Shown here piece by piece: positions 1 to 5,529 of a stretch of DNA of 8,212 nt; the stretch's first letter is position 1; every line of letters starts with the position of its first letter. The notes beneath the pieces were generated by a model. It did not search any database. It saw nothing but the letters and a program-made list of their open reading frames with translations, and was not told where the DNA came from. The stretch is taken from assembly GCA_017437925.1 (NCBI GenBank), contig JAFRWQ010000015.1, positions 1 to 8,212 of the forward strand, read 5' to 3'. Position numbers and translations under genes: made by a program. The DNA comes from Bacillota bacterium (GTDB lineage Bacteria > Bacillota_A > Clostridia > Peptostreptococcales > Anaerovoracaceae).

Positions 1-609
1 GGACTTCTGAAAGTTGATCGTGTTCAGCACTTTTATTTCATACTTTGCCCGCTGCAAAAGCTGGCCTACCTCCGAAATTAGGCTGCCTTTGGGATCGGTT
101 ATGACATAGCTGGAATGAAGCTGCATGATGTTGGGCTTGCAGAAAAAACGGGTCTTCCCGCTGCCGCTGCCGCCGATCACCATAACATTTTTGTTTCTCG
201 CGTTCTTGGGATCCTTGGGGCGGTTACTCATCATAAGGCGTTCTGTTTCCGTCAGCAGCACATTGTTATCAAAGACAGGATCAATGAAAGGCTTTATATC
301 TGCTGCCGTTCCCCAACGGGCCGTGCCATACTCCATGCCCTTGCGGTATTTCTTTGCGTTCTTTTGCTTGTAATACACCACAAGTCGGATCACCGCAGCT
401 CCGGCAAATCCGATCAAAAGATCGACAGGATGGAAGCTGGGTGCTGCGCTCTCAAAGGCAACAGAGAATCCCTGTCCAATGTGTAGAAGCTTGGCCGTTA
501 TATCTATACCCGGAGCCAGGCGAAATACCATACTCAGTTTACCAAACAGATAAACAAACATTAAATATGGCAGGTGTAATAGGATTTGTTTCTTTACTTC
601 CGGCTTCAT
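1..609 (-). CDS. VirD4/TraG-family type IV coupling protein (N-terminal part, runs off left edge)
   Basis: This is the DNA-pumping ATPase that links the relaxase-bound transfer strand to the mating channel at the inner membrane. The frame is open without a stop from the ATG at 609-607 to base 1, giving 203 residues. The family is usually around 600 residues, so about one third is present. Two hydrophobic segments (about residues 9-30 and 62-80) are the membrane anchor. After them come the family signature EYGTARWGTAADIKPFID (about 93-110), a Walker A motif GGSGSGKT (146-153) and the segment YVITDPKGSLISEVG (168-182). The start codon overlaps the pcfB stop as ATGA, so translation is probably coupled. 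The missing part should carry Walker B and the all-alpha domain. The family call is secure; substrate specificity cannot be read from this part. Confidence 0.95.
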   Translation of the reverse strand, partial: MKPEVKKQILLHLPYLMFVYLFGKLSMVFRLAPGIDITAKLLHIGQGFSVAFESAAPSFHPVDLLIGFAGAAVIRLVVYYKQKNAKKYRKGMEYGTARWGTAADIKPFIDPVFDNNVLLTETERLMMSNRPKDPKNARNKNVMVIGGSGSGKTRFFCKPNIMQLHSSYVITDPKGSLISEVGQLLQRAKYEIKVLNTINFQKS

Positions 610-1070
610 CGATCGATCCCCCTGTCCATGTACTTAACCTTGTCCCGTGCTGCACTGCGCTTAGCAACTTCGGCCTTTTTTGCAGTCAGATTTTCACGGA
701 CGGAGGGTTTGCGTTCCTTATCCAGCTTTTTCTTGGAGAACTCCCGAAATGCTGCGGTCAGCACGTCGGCGTCACGTCCCTTAAAGAACACTAAGTAGCG
801 GTCATCCGTTTTTTTCAATGCAAAGTCGATTCCGTATTTCTTGGCTGTTTGAGAGAATGCCTTGATGTTTCCGTCGGTGATCTCGATATTGGAAATGCTT
901 GTATTATGCTGCATTAGCTGTTTTAGGGTCTGCTGACCATGGTTAGGTGTGTGTCTGTATTTTTCATACTCCTGTAAGAACTTGCGCAGTGCGGCTTGTA
1001 GAAGCCGGGCATTCAGCTTTGCCGCTTTAATGGCAATTGCTACGCTTTTCTTTGCGAATTCTTCTTGCAA
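606..1070 (-). CDS. PcfB/DUF3801-family conjugation protein
   Basis: A 154-residue soluble, basic protein of the PcfB (DUF3801) family. In plasmid pCF10, PcfB works with the relaxase and the PcfC coupling protein to present the processed strand to the transfer channel. A similar role here is inferred from family and position directly upstream of the coupling-protein gene. Recognisable parts are the segment around HGQQTLKQLMQ (44-54), the conserved core AKKYGIDFALKK (76-87) followed by LVFFKGRDADVLTAAFREF (93-111), and a Lys/Arg-rich tail (112-154). The start is a TTG at 1070-1068, supported by AGGAGGG at 1082-1076 with a 5-base spacer. The next upstream gene stops 21 bases away. The stop overlaps the next start by 4 bases. 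There is no signal peptide or membrane segment. Confidence 0.93.
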   Translation of the reverse strand: MQEEFAKKSVAIAIKAAKLNARLLQAALRKFLQEYEKYRHTPNHGQQTLKQLMQHNTSISNIEITDGNIKAFSQTAKKYGIDFALKKTDDRYLVFFKGRDADVLTAAFREFSKKKLDKERKPSVRENLTAKKAEVAKRSAARDKVKYMDRGIDR

Positions 1071-1091
1071 AATATCCCTCCTTCCTCGGCA

Positions 1092-2051
1092 TTACAGGGA
1101 CCAGTCCGATCCATTGTTTTTAGGCGGTGAGAGCAGTCCGTTTGCCATATCATGTGAAACAAGGGATGTGTAGTAATTCCCGATTGTTGAGGGAGCATTG
1201 AACAGGGCTGCCCGTAGATACTGCTTGATGTTCCGAATCTTGGTGGTATTCTCCCGCATACAGTCCAGTACAAAGCGGACATGTTCGCTGTCCAGCTTCA
1301 TAAGCTTTGATTTTACCATCTCTGCCGGGTAGTCATCCCCTGCAATACGGAGCGTCTTTCTGGTGCTGCACACCGTTTCAAGGATCAGGTCAACGATTTC
1401 GTCAATACGGTCTTTATCAAGCCGGTAATCCTGCAAGAGATAGTCGTACTCGATATTTTCCTTGATGATTTCTTCATAGACTTTGTATGCGTCGTTCCTT
1501 TCCTTTCGTTTCCCTTCCGGCGGCTCTGCCGCATTGGAGTTATCCTCATCCCAAGGGGAGGGATTTAGGGAAGGGAAAGGAATGGAATCGATAATTGATC
1601 CCTCTCTCTTTGATTTTTCTTTTTTTGATATATTAGTTCTTATTATTTCTTTATTTAATTGCATTGGATTTTCCAACGTAGGGTTTTCCAACGTTGGTTT
1701 TTCCTGCGTTGGATTATCCAATGTTGGATTTTCCAATGTAGGTAAATCCGATGTAGGCTGCGGCGTTTCGTAGATCACATAGTCCGCGCCGCGCAGCCGT
1801 CCTTTCTCATCGCGTTCTCGTGAACGCACGATATACCCGGCTCGTTCCAGTTCGCGCACTGCCTCGCGGATCGCGTCGATCTGTTCTCGATTGATAAATG
1901 CAAGGCCTTTCAGAGTATAGTCCCAATCTTCCGGCAGAGACAGCATTTGTGAAAGCAGTCCTTTTGCCTTTAGGGACAGCTCTTTATTGCGCAGGTGATG
2001 ATTGGACATGACGGTATAGCCGCTGTTCTTTTCTACGCGAAAAACTGCCAT
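1092..2051 (-). CDS. ICE replication-initiator-like winged-helix protein with DUF6017-type C-terminus
   Basis: A 319-residue protein of the kind annotated in Clostridial ICEs as replication initiator protein A or helix-turn-helix/DUF6017. Residues 1-95 form a winged helix. It carries the typical motif MSNHHLRNKELSLKAKGLL (15-33), then LSLPEDWDYTLKGL (37-50), a helix pair (56-71) and the wing GYIVRSRERDEKGRL (72-86). Residues 103-129 are tandem PTLEN-like pentapeptides. A low-complexity charged linker runs to about 185, and a helical C-terminal domain fills about 186-310. The start is the ATG at 2051, because AAGGAGGT lies at 2068-2061 with a 9-base spacer. An open frame reaches a GTG at 2162, but that start lacks a well-placed ribosome site. 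A DNA-binding role in ICE maintenance, replication or regulation is inferred; the exact function is unproven. Confidence 0.92.
   Translation of the reverse strand: MAVFRVEKNSGYTVMSNHHLRNKELSLKAKGLLSQMLSLPEDWDYTLKGLAFINREQIDAIREAVRELERAGYIVRSRERDEKGRLRGADYVIYETPQPTSDLPTLENPTLDNPTQEKPTLENPTLENPMQLNKEIIRTNISKKEKSKREGSIIDSIPFPSLNPSPWDEDNSNAAEPPEGKRKERNDAYKVYEEIIKENIEYDYLLQDYRLDKDRIDEIVDLILETVCSTRKTLRIAGDDYPAEMVKSKLMKLDSEHVRFVLDCMRENTTKIRNIKQYLRAALFNAPSTIGNYYTSLVSHDMANGLLSPPKNNGSDWSL
1666..1755 (-). repeat. Six tandem 15-bp units encoding PTLEN-type pentapeptides
   Basis: Six imperfect 15-base units lie head to tail and in frame in the winged-helix gene. On the plus strand a typical unit is ggattttccaatgta. 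Read on the minus strand they give the pentapeptides PTLEN, PTLDN, PTQEK, PTLEN and PTLEN, flanked by degenerate units. Units differ by a few bases, many of them silent or conservative, so the array is not a fresh duplication. It forms the linker between the DNA-binding domain and the C-terminal domain. Confidence 0.93.
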
Positions 2052-2058
2052 AGGGTGT

Positions 2059-2133
2059 TCACCTCCTTCGTTGGCATTTAGGCATGAAAAAAACGCAGAC
2101 CTTCTTAAATGAAAATCTGCGGTGTGTGGGCAT
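2059..2133 (-). CDS. Possible 24-residue leader peptide upstream of the winged-helix gene
   Basis: A short minus-strand frame starts ATG at 2133-2131 and stops with TGA at 2061-2059, against the ribosome site of the next gene. The product would be basic and aromatic, beginning MPTHRRFSFKKVCVFF and ending in three arginines. The frame runs through the whole stem-loop and U-tract of the intrinsic terminator at 2121-2087. A ribosome translating it would keep that hairpin from forming. An AAGGAG sits at 2152-2147, 13 bases before the ATG, longer than ideal, and inside the loop of another hairpin (2138-2168). A peptide of this length could arise by chance. The evidence for it is its position alone. 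Confidence 0.3.
   Translation of the reverse strand: MPTHRRFSFKKVCVFFMPKCQRRR
2061..2068 (-). promoter_or_regulatory. Shine-Dalgarno site fixing the winged-helix gene start
   Basis: AAGGAGGT on the minus strand, 9 bases before the ATG at 2051. It is close to a perfect match to the anti-Shine-Dalgarno sequence. It decides this start over the GTG at 2162 in the same frame. The stop codon of the upstream 24-codon frame (TGA, 2061-2059) touches its last base. Confidence 0.88.
2087..2121 (-). terminator. Intrinsic terminator in the leader of the ICE conjugation operon
   Basis: On the minus strand an 11-pair stem (CGCAGATTTTC with GAAGGTCTGCG, including two G-U pairs) encloses the 6-base loop ATTTAA and is followed by seven T residues (2093-2087). 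It sits only 36 bases upstream of the winged-helix ATG, so it would stop transcription entering the operon from the right. It could act as a regulated attenuator, or simply shield the ICE from transcription out of fchA. Confidence 0.82.
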
Positions 2134-2137
2134 ACGA

Positions 2138-2168
2138 AAAGGGATGCTCCTTGCGGAAACACCCCTTT
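2138..2168 (-). other. Second leader hairpin upstream of the terminator
   Basis: AAAGGG at 2138-2143 is complementary to CCCTTT at 2163-2168 and encloses 19 bases that include a small inner pairing (TCC with GGA). On the minus strand the stem is followed by only four T residues, so it is at best a weak terminator. Its loop contains the AAGGAG (2152-2147) that could serve the possible leader peptide, so the hairpin could limit access to that site. Confidence 0.45.
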
Positions 2169-2271
2169 ATCGTTTGGTTATTCAGTTTTTTACAGACAAC
2201 CTGTTTGCCCTCTGCCCTTAAAAGTGTTGATTTTACTGGGTTTTTGCTTGGTTTCCTAGGTCAACGCTCCT

Positions 2272-2285
2272 AAAGCCGCGGCTTT
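2272..2285. other. Perfect 14-base palindrome just after fchA
   Basis: AAAGCCGCGGCTTT is self-complementary and begins 5 bases beyond the fchA stop codon on the minus strand. As RNA it would give a 5-pair stem with a CGCG loop. On the minus strand no T-run follows. On the plus strand TTTTCTTTCT follows, so it resembles a weak terminator for transcripts leaving the ICE rightward. It may be the remnant of the fchA operon terminator left at the ICE junction. Confidence 0.4.
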
Positions 2286-2290
2286 TCTTT

Positions 2291-2914
2291 CTACAGCAGA
2301 CCCTTGACCTCTTCTGTGAGCTTAGCGCAAAGGGCGTCGGCCTGTTCGGCCAGCTCCTTCGCCTTGGCAAGGTATGCAGCGCTCTTTTCCTCATCGAGGC
2401 CGGGAGCGTTGATCATGACGTTCATATGAGCGCCCTGAACGCAGGCGTGAAGTCCCAGGACGCCACATCCCATGTCGCTGGCACAGGATGTATTGAAGCT
2501 ACCCATGAGCTCTTCAGCGGTCAGCAGGCCCTCCACTGCCAGCCTCATGGTCTCGAGGGGGACCTGGGTTGCATATTCGGTAGCCTCTTTTATCGCTGCT
2601 CTGCGGGCCTTCTTGTTCTCATCGGTGTCCTTGGGGAGCTTGAAGGCGGAAGCGATCCTGCCGTAAGCCTCGGTATCGGTATCGATCTGACCGGTCAGGG
2701 CGGAAGCGATGGCGTCGGCCTTTTCTGCGACCTTGCTGCACAACGGATGGAAAGCCTCCAGCTTGGCCTTTCCTAGGGTGAGCTTTGCGACCATCGAGAT
2801 CAGGCCGATCCCCTGGGCACCGCAAAGAGCGGAAGCAGATCCGCCCCCGGGAGCCGGTGCGTCCGACGCGACAAGATCCAGATAATCATTAACATTCATT
2901 TCAACGAGTTTCAC
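2291..2914 (-). CDS. fchA: Cyclodeaminase/cyclohydrolase family protein (methenyltetrahydrofolate cyclohydrolase type)
   Basis: A 207-residue cytosolic protein of the FTCD C-terminal/FchA family, which opens methenyl-tetrahydrofolate to formyl-tetrahydrofolate or deaminates formimino-tetrahydrofolate. Visible family marks are the glycine-rich PAPGGGSASAL (20-30), DTEAYG (80-85), the TQVPLETM segment (116-123) and SDMGCGVLGLHACVQGAHMNV (146-166), corresponding to the SD...A...GA..NV..N signature. The length is right for the stand-alone enzyme. The start is a GTG at 2914, because a TAG lies in frame three codons upstream. ATG at codon 6 is the alternative. The only good ribosome site (GAAAGGAGA, 2952-2944) is about 30 bases away, with a hairpin between. 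The flavin reductase-like gene ends 62 bases upstream. I cannot decide between cyclohydrolase and cyclodeaminase; without hut genes nearby I favour one-carbon folate metabolism. Confidence 0.88.
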   Translation of the reverse strand: MKLVEMNVNDYLDLVASDAPAPGGGSASALCGAQGIGLISMVAKLTLGKAKLEAFHPLCSKVAEKADAIASALTGQIDTDTEAYGRIASAFKLPKDTDENKKARRAAIKEATEYATQVPLETMRLAVEGLLTAEELMGSFNTSCASDMGCGVLGLHACVQGAHMNVMINAPGLDEEKSAAYLAKAKELAEQADALCAKLTEEVKGLL

Positions 2915-2924
2915 TTTTATCTAT

Positions 2925-2952
2925 GCGCCGGATGGCCCAGCGCTCTCCTTTC
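2925..2952 (-). promoter_or_regulatory. Shine-Dalgarno site separated from the fchA start by a hairpin
   Basis: On the minus strand GAAAGGAGA (2952-2944) is followed at once by the 7-pair hairpin GCGCTGG-GCCAT-CCGGCGC (2943-2925, one G-U pair), then 10 bases, then the GTG start at 2914. If the hairpin folds, it shortens the distance between ribosome site and start from about 29 to about 10 bases. That would explain an otherwise unusable spacing. Confidence 0.5.
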
Positions 2953-2976
2953 GTGGTTGGATGAAGATCTAACATA

Positions 2977-3537
2977 CTACTTCACAAGCGCTTTTCCTGC
3001 GGTGAACGCCTTCCCTGCGGCATCGCCCAGCCGGAAATACTCTCCCGTGCAGATGCTGAAGATCAGGGGATCGGCCTTCTTCGGGTCGAGCTTTCCCTCT
3101 GTCAGGACCGACTCGTCCACCGAGACATTCACTATCTCGCCGAAGGTGTGGCAATGCTCGGGCTCGTAGGATATGAGCTCGCACTCGAGGCAGACGGGCA
3201 GCTCCTCGACGAGGGGAGCGTTGACGTGGGGCGCCTTCACGAGGTGCAGGCCCGATCTCTCGATCTTGTCGGGAACGTCGTTGCCGGAGACTATGCCCAC
3301 GTAATCGCAGGGGATCATCTGATCCGCGGTGGCGAAGCTGACGGTGAAGGCTCTGGTCTTCAGGAAGTTCTTCACGGTCCTGTGCTCGGGGGAAAGGCAG
3401 AGGAAGACCTGGTGGTCGTCCCCCACTCCGCCCCAGGCGGCGTTCATCAGGTCGGGCTTTCCGTCTTCATCGTAGGTGCCGATGATCAGTACGGGCTGGG
3501 GATATATCCAGGGCTTGTTTCCGATGTCTTTGCGCAT
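2977..3537 (-). CDS. Flavin reductase family protein (FMN-binding split barrel)
   Basis: A 186-residue cytosolic protein of the flavin reductase-like family (DIM6/NTAB type), which binds FMN and often reduces free flavins or serves as an electron-transfer partner. The N-terminal strand-turn PVLIIGTYDEDGKPDLMNAAW (15-35) matches the family's opening, with the asparagine-alanine that contacts FMN. It is followed by the phosphate-contact region HRTVKNFLKTRAFTVSF (52-68). A later conserved element is FGEIVNVSVDESVL (132-145). The start ATG at 3537 has AGGAGG with a spacer of about 7 bases. fchA lies 62 bases downstream on the same strand, so the two may be co-transcribed. The physiological partner is unknown, and many members of this family have no assigned substrate. 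Confidence 0.9.
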   Translation of the reverse strand: MRKDIGNKPWIYPQPVLIIGTYDEDGKPDLMNAAWGGVGDDHQVFLCLSPEHRTVKNFLKTRAFTVSFATADQMIPCDYVGIVSGNDVPDKIERSGLHLVKAPHVNAPLVEELPVCLECELISYEPEHCHTFGEIVNVSVDESVLTEGKLDPKKADPLIFSICTGEYFRLGDAAGKAFTAGKALVK

Positions 3538-3571
3538 TTCGTTCCTCCTGTTCTCGCGACTGCTGTAATAA

Positions 3572-3577
3572 AATATA
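3572..3577 (-). promoter_or_regulatory. Possible -10 element for the flavin reductase-fchA unit
   Basis: TATATT on the minus strand inside the AT-rich run TGATATATTTTATTAC, the only AT-rich stretch in the 105-base gap upstream of 3537. No convincing -35 hexamer lies 16-18 bases further upstream, where the sequence is GC-rich. Confidence 0.25.
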
Positions 3578-3622
3578 TCAGATCTTCGGGCGCCTCATCG
3601 CTGACTGACTGGGGCCGCGGGT

Positions 3623-3641
3623 CCTGCCCCCATAGGGCAGG
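3623..3641. other. Hairpin at the uvrC 3' end without a U-tract
   Basis: CCTGCCC (3623-3629) and GGGCAGG (3635-3641) are perfectly complementary around a 5-base loop, starting 1 base after the uvrC stop. A strong stem there could end or protect the uvrC transcript. No T-run follows on the minus strand, so it is not a standard intrinsic terminator. Confidence 0.45.
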
Positions 3642-3642
3642 G

Positions 3643-5505
3643 TCAGCGCTCTTCGGCGCTCCCTTTGGCCTTCTCTTCTTTCTCCGCGAAGTACCTGACC
3701 ACGCTCTCGGCCACGGCCAGGTTCATGCCCGGAGCCTCGGCCAGCTTTTCGGCCCCGGCCTCCCTGATGGCGTCCACGCTGCCGAAAAATGTGAGCAGCG
3801 AGAGCTTGCGCTTTTCGCCTATGCCGGGTATGCCGTCGAGCACCGAGCGGCTCATCTCCTTGCCCCTCAGGCGGTGATGATAATCGATGGCGAAGCGGTG
3901 GACCTCCTCCTGTATGGTCCCCACGTAGGCGTAGAGCTCGCGCCTGCTCTTCAGGTCGAACTCCTCGTCGCCGAAGAGTATGGCCCGGGTGCGGTGCTTG
4001 TCGTCCTTGACCATGCCCGCGACCGGTATCTCAAGCTTAAGAGCGTTCAGCACCGCCTGCGCCGCATGGACCTGCCCCGCTCCTCCGTCCATCAGTATCA
4101 GGTCGGGGAGCTCGGTAAAGCCCGGAGTCCCGTCCACGGCGTTCTTAAAGCGGCGGAACAGCACCTCCATGAGGCTTCCGGTGTCGTCGGGCCCCTCCAC
4201 GGTCTTGATCTTAAAGCGCCTGTAGGCCTGCTTCATGGGCTTTCCGTCGTAAAATACCACCATACCGCCCACCGAATCGACCCCGTTGATGTTGGAGATG
4301 TCGTAGGACTCTATCCTGTGGGTGAGCTCTGCCTGCTCTTCGCCCAGAAGGCTCGAGAGCCCCGACCTCACCGCCTGCTCCTTTTCCAGGGTGCGGCGTG
4401 TCCTGTCGTCTATGTCCTTGAGCATCTCGTTGACGTCTTTTCGTACCAGGTCCATCAGGGCTTTCTTTTCGCCCCTGGCGGGGACCAGCAGGTTCACCCT
4501 GGAGCCCCTGCGCGACGAGAGCCACTCCTCGAGCAGCGGCCCGTCCGAAGGCATGCTTGCGACCATTATCTCCTTGGGGATCATAACGTTGTCGAAGTAA
4601 TACTGGCGTATGAACTGGGAGCAGATCTCCTCCCTGGTCCCGGGCACATCATTTCCCAGATAGAAGCTCTCGCGGCCCGAGAGCTTTCCATCTCTTACGG
4701 TAAAGAGCACCGCGTGTATGCCCGAAAGGCCCTGGGTCATCAGAACTATGTCTATGTTTTCGGGCCTTGAGAGGACCACCCTCTGCTTCTGGCTGATGGA
4801 CTCCCAGGCGGCGAGATAATCGCGCCAGACCGCGGCCTCCTCGAAGTTCATGTCTTCGGCGGCCCTTTCCATGCGCCTTTTCATCTCGGTCTCAAGGCTT
4901 TTGTCCCTGCCCTGCAGAAAATCGCAGACCTTTTCTATCAGGCCCCTGTACTCCTCCTTGTCCACGTTGCCCTGGCAGACCCCCCTGCAGCGCTTGATGT
5001 GGAAGTTGAGGCAGGGTGTGAAGCCTTCGGCAAAGCTCTCGGCGGCGCAGCGCTTGAGGCTGTAGAAGTCGTTGAGCAGGTCTATGATGGTGCTGACCGC
5101 CCCGGCGTCGGCATAGGGCCCGTAGTAGCGGGACCCGTCGTTTACTATGCGGCGGGTCTTGAGCAGCCGGGGATAGTCCTCGGACATGGTTATCCTTATG
5201 TAGGGGTAGGTCTTGTCGTCCCTAAGGAGTATGTTGTAGTAGGGCGAGTACTTTTTGATCAGGTTGCACTCTAAGATCAGGGCCTCCATCTCGCTGCCGC
5301 AGGTGATGTACTCGAACTCCGCGATGTCTTCCACCATGCGGCGGACCTTGGGGGTCTGATTTTTGGACGACTGAAAGTACTGGCGCACCCGATTCTTCAG
5401 GGACACCGCTTTGCCCACATATATTATCTGCCCGAAAGCGTCCTTATGCATGTAAACACCGGGGCTGTCGGGCAGTTTTTTCAGTTCTTCCTTGATGTCG
5501 AACAT
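3643..5505 (-). CDS. uvrC: Excinuclease ABC subunit C (UvrC)
   Basis: A full-length 620-residue UvrC, the dual nuclease of bacterial nucleotide excision repair. It cuts both sides of a lesion marked by UvrA and UvrB. The N-terminal GIY-YIG nuclease covers about 14-95, with GVY at 16-18 and IYVGKA at 28-33. Four cysteines at 153, 165, 173 and 177 match the set reported to bind an Fe-S cluster in E. coli UvrC. The UvrB-binding UVR motif lies at about 203-238. The RNase H-like endonuclease domain holds D402 (in ESYDISN), D473 (in LMDGG) and H504 (in DDKHRTR), the expected catalytic positions. Helix-hairpin-helix DNA-binding repeats fill about 556-606. The ATG at 5505 gives the standard N-terminus MFDIKEEL but has only a weak ribosome site. 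It lies 24 bases after the carboxypeptidase stop, which suggests reinitiation or coupling. Nothing is missing. Confidence 0.99.
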   Translation of the reverse strand: MFDIKEELKKLPDSPGVYMHKDAFGQIIYVGKAVSLKNRVRQYFQSSKNQTPKVRRMVEDIAEFEYITCGSEMEALILECNLIKKYSPYYNILLRDDKTYPYIRITMSEDYPRLLKTRRIVNDGSRYYGPYADAGAVSTIIDLLNDFYSLKRCAAESFAEGFTPCLNFHIKRCRGVCQGNVDKEEYRGLIEKVCDFLQGRDKSLETEMKRRMERAAEDMNFEEAAVWRDYLAAWESISQKQRVVLSRPENIDIVLMTQGLSGIHAVLFTVRDGKLSGRESFYLGNDVPGTREEICSQFIRQYYFDNVMIPKEIMVASMPSDGPLLEEWLSSRRGSRVNLLVPARGEKKALMDLVRKDVNEMLKDIDDRTRRTLEKEQAVRSGLSSLLGEEQAELTHRIESYDISNINGVDSVGGMVVFYDGKPMKQAYRRFKIKTVEGPDDTGSLMEVLFRRFKNAVDGTPGFTELPDLILMDGGAGQVHAAQAVLNALKLEIPVAGMVKDDKHRTRAILFGDEEFDLKSRRELYAYVGTIQEEVHRFAIDYHHRLRGKEMSRSVLDGIPGIGEKRKLSLLTFFGSVDAIREAGAEKLAEAPGMNLAVAESVVRYFAEKEEKAKGSAEER

Positions 5506-5529
5506 TCCTTGAATTCCGCGGGAAAGGAC

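Larger units (their letters stand above)
1..2200 (-). mobile_element. End of a Tn1549/CTn-like integrative and conjugative element (partial)
   Basis: Three consecutive leftward genes are seen: a replication-initiator-like winged-helix/DUF6017 protein, a PcfB/DUF3801 protein and a VirD4/TraG coupling ATPase. This is the opening order of the conjugation module of Tn1549-type ICEs of Clostridia, from knowledge of that family. Base composition is visibly more AT-rich than in the genes to the right of 2,291. The element continues beyond the left edge, so relaxase, mating-pore and integrase genes are not visible. The right limit is uncertain. I place it between the hairpin at 2138-2168 and the end of fchA at 2291, because the winged-helix gene is usually the outermost gene on this side. 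I could not identify terminal repeats or an attachment-site duplication. Confidence 0.75.

Noticed and set aside
1666..1755. CRISPR array
   Set aside because: The repeats are contiguous 15-base units without spacers and are in frame within a protein-coding gene.
2052..2162. N-terminal extension of the winged-helix gene to a GTG at 2162
   Set aside because: Homologous proteins begin at the MAVFRVEK position, which has an almost perfect ribosome site. The extension covers the terminator hairpin and has no well-placed ribosome site.
2258..2263. TTGACC on the minus strand as a -35 box for the ICE operon
   Set aside because: No acceptable -10 hexamer lies 16-18 bases downstream; the nearest TAAAAT is about 23 bases away.
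3148..4770. A 540-codon open frame on the plus strand opposite uvrC and the flavin reductase-like gene
   Set aside because: It is antisense to two clear families and spans the gap between them. It has no recognisable domain and is explained by the high GC content and codon bias of the genes on the other strand.
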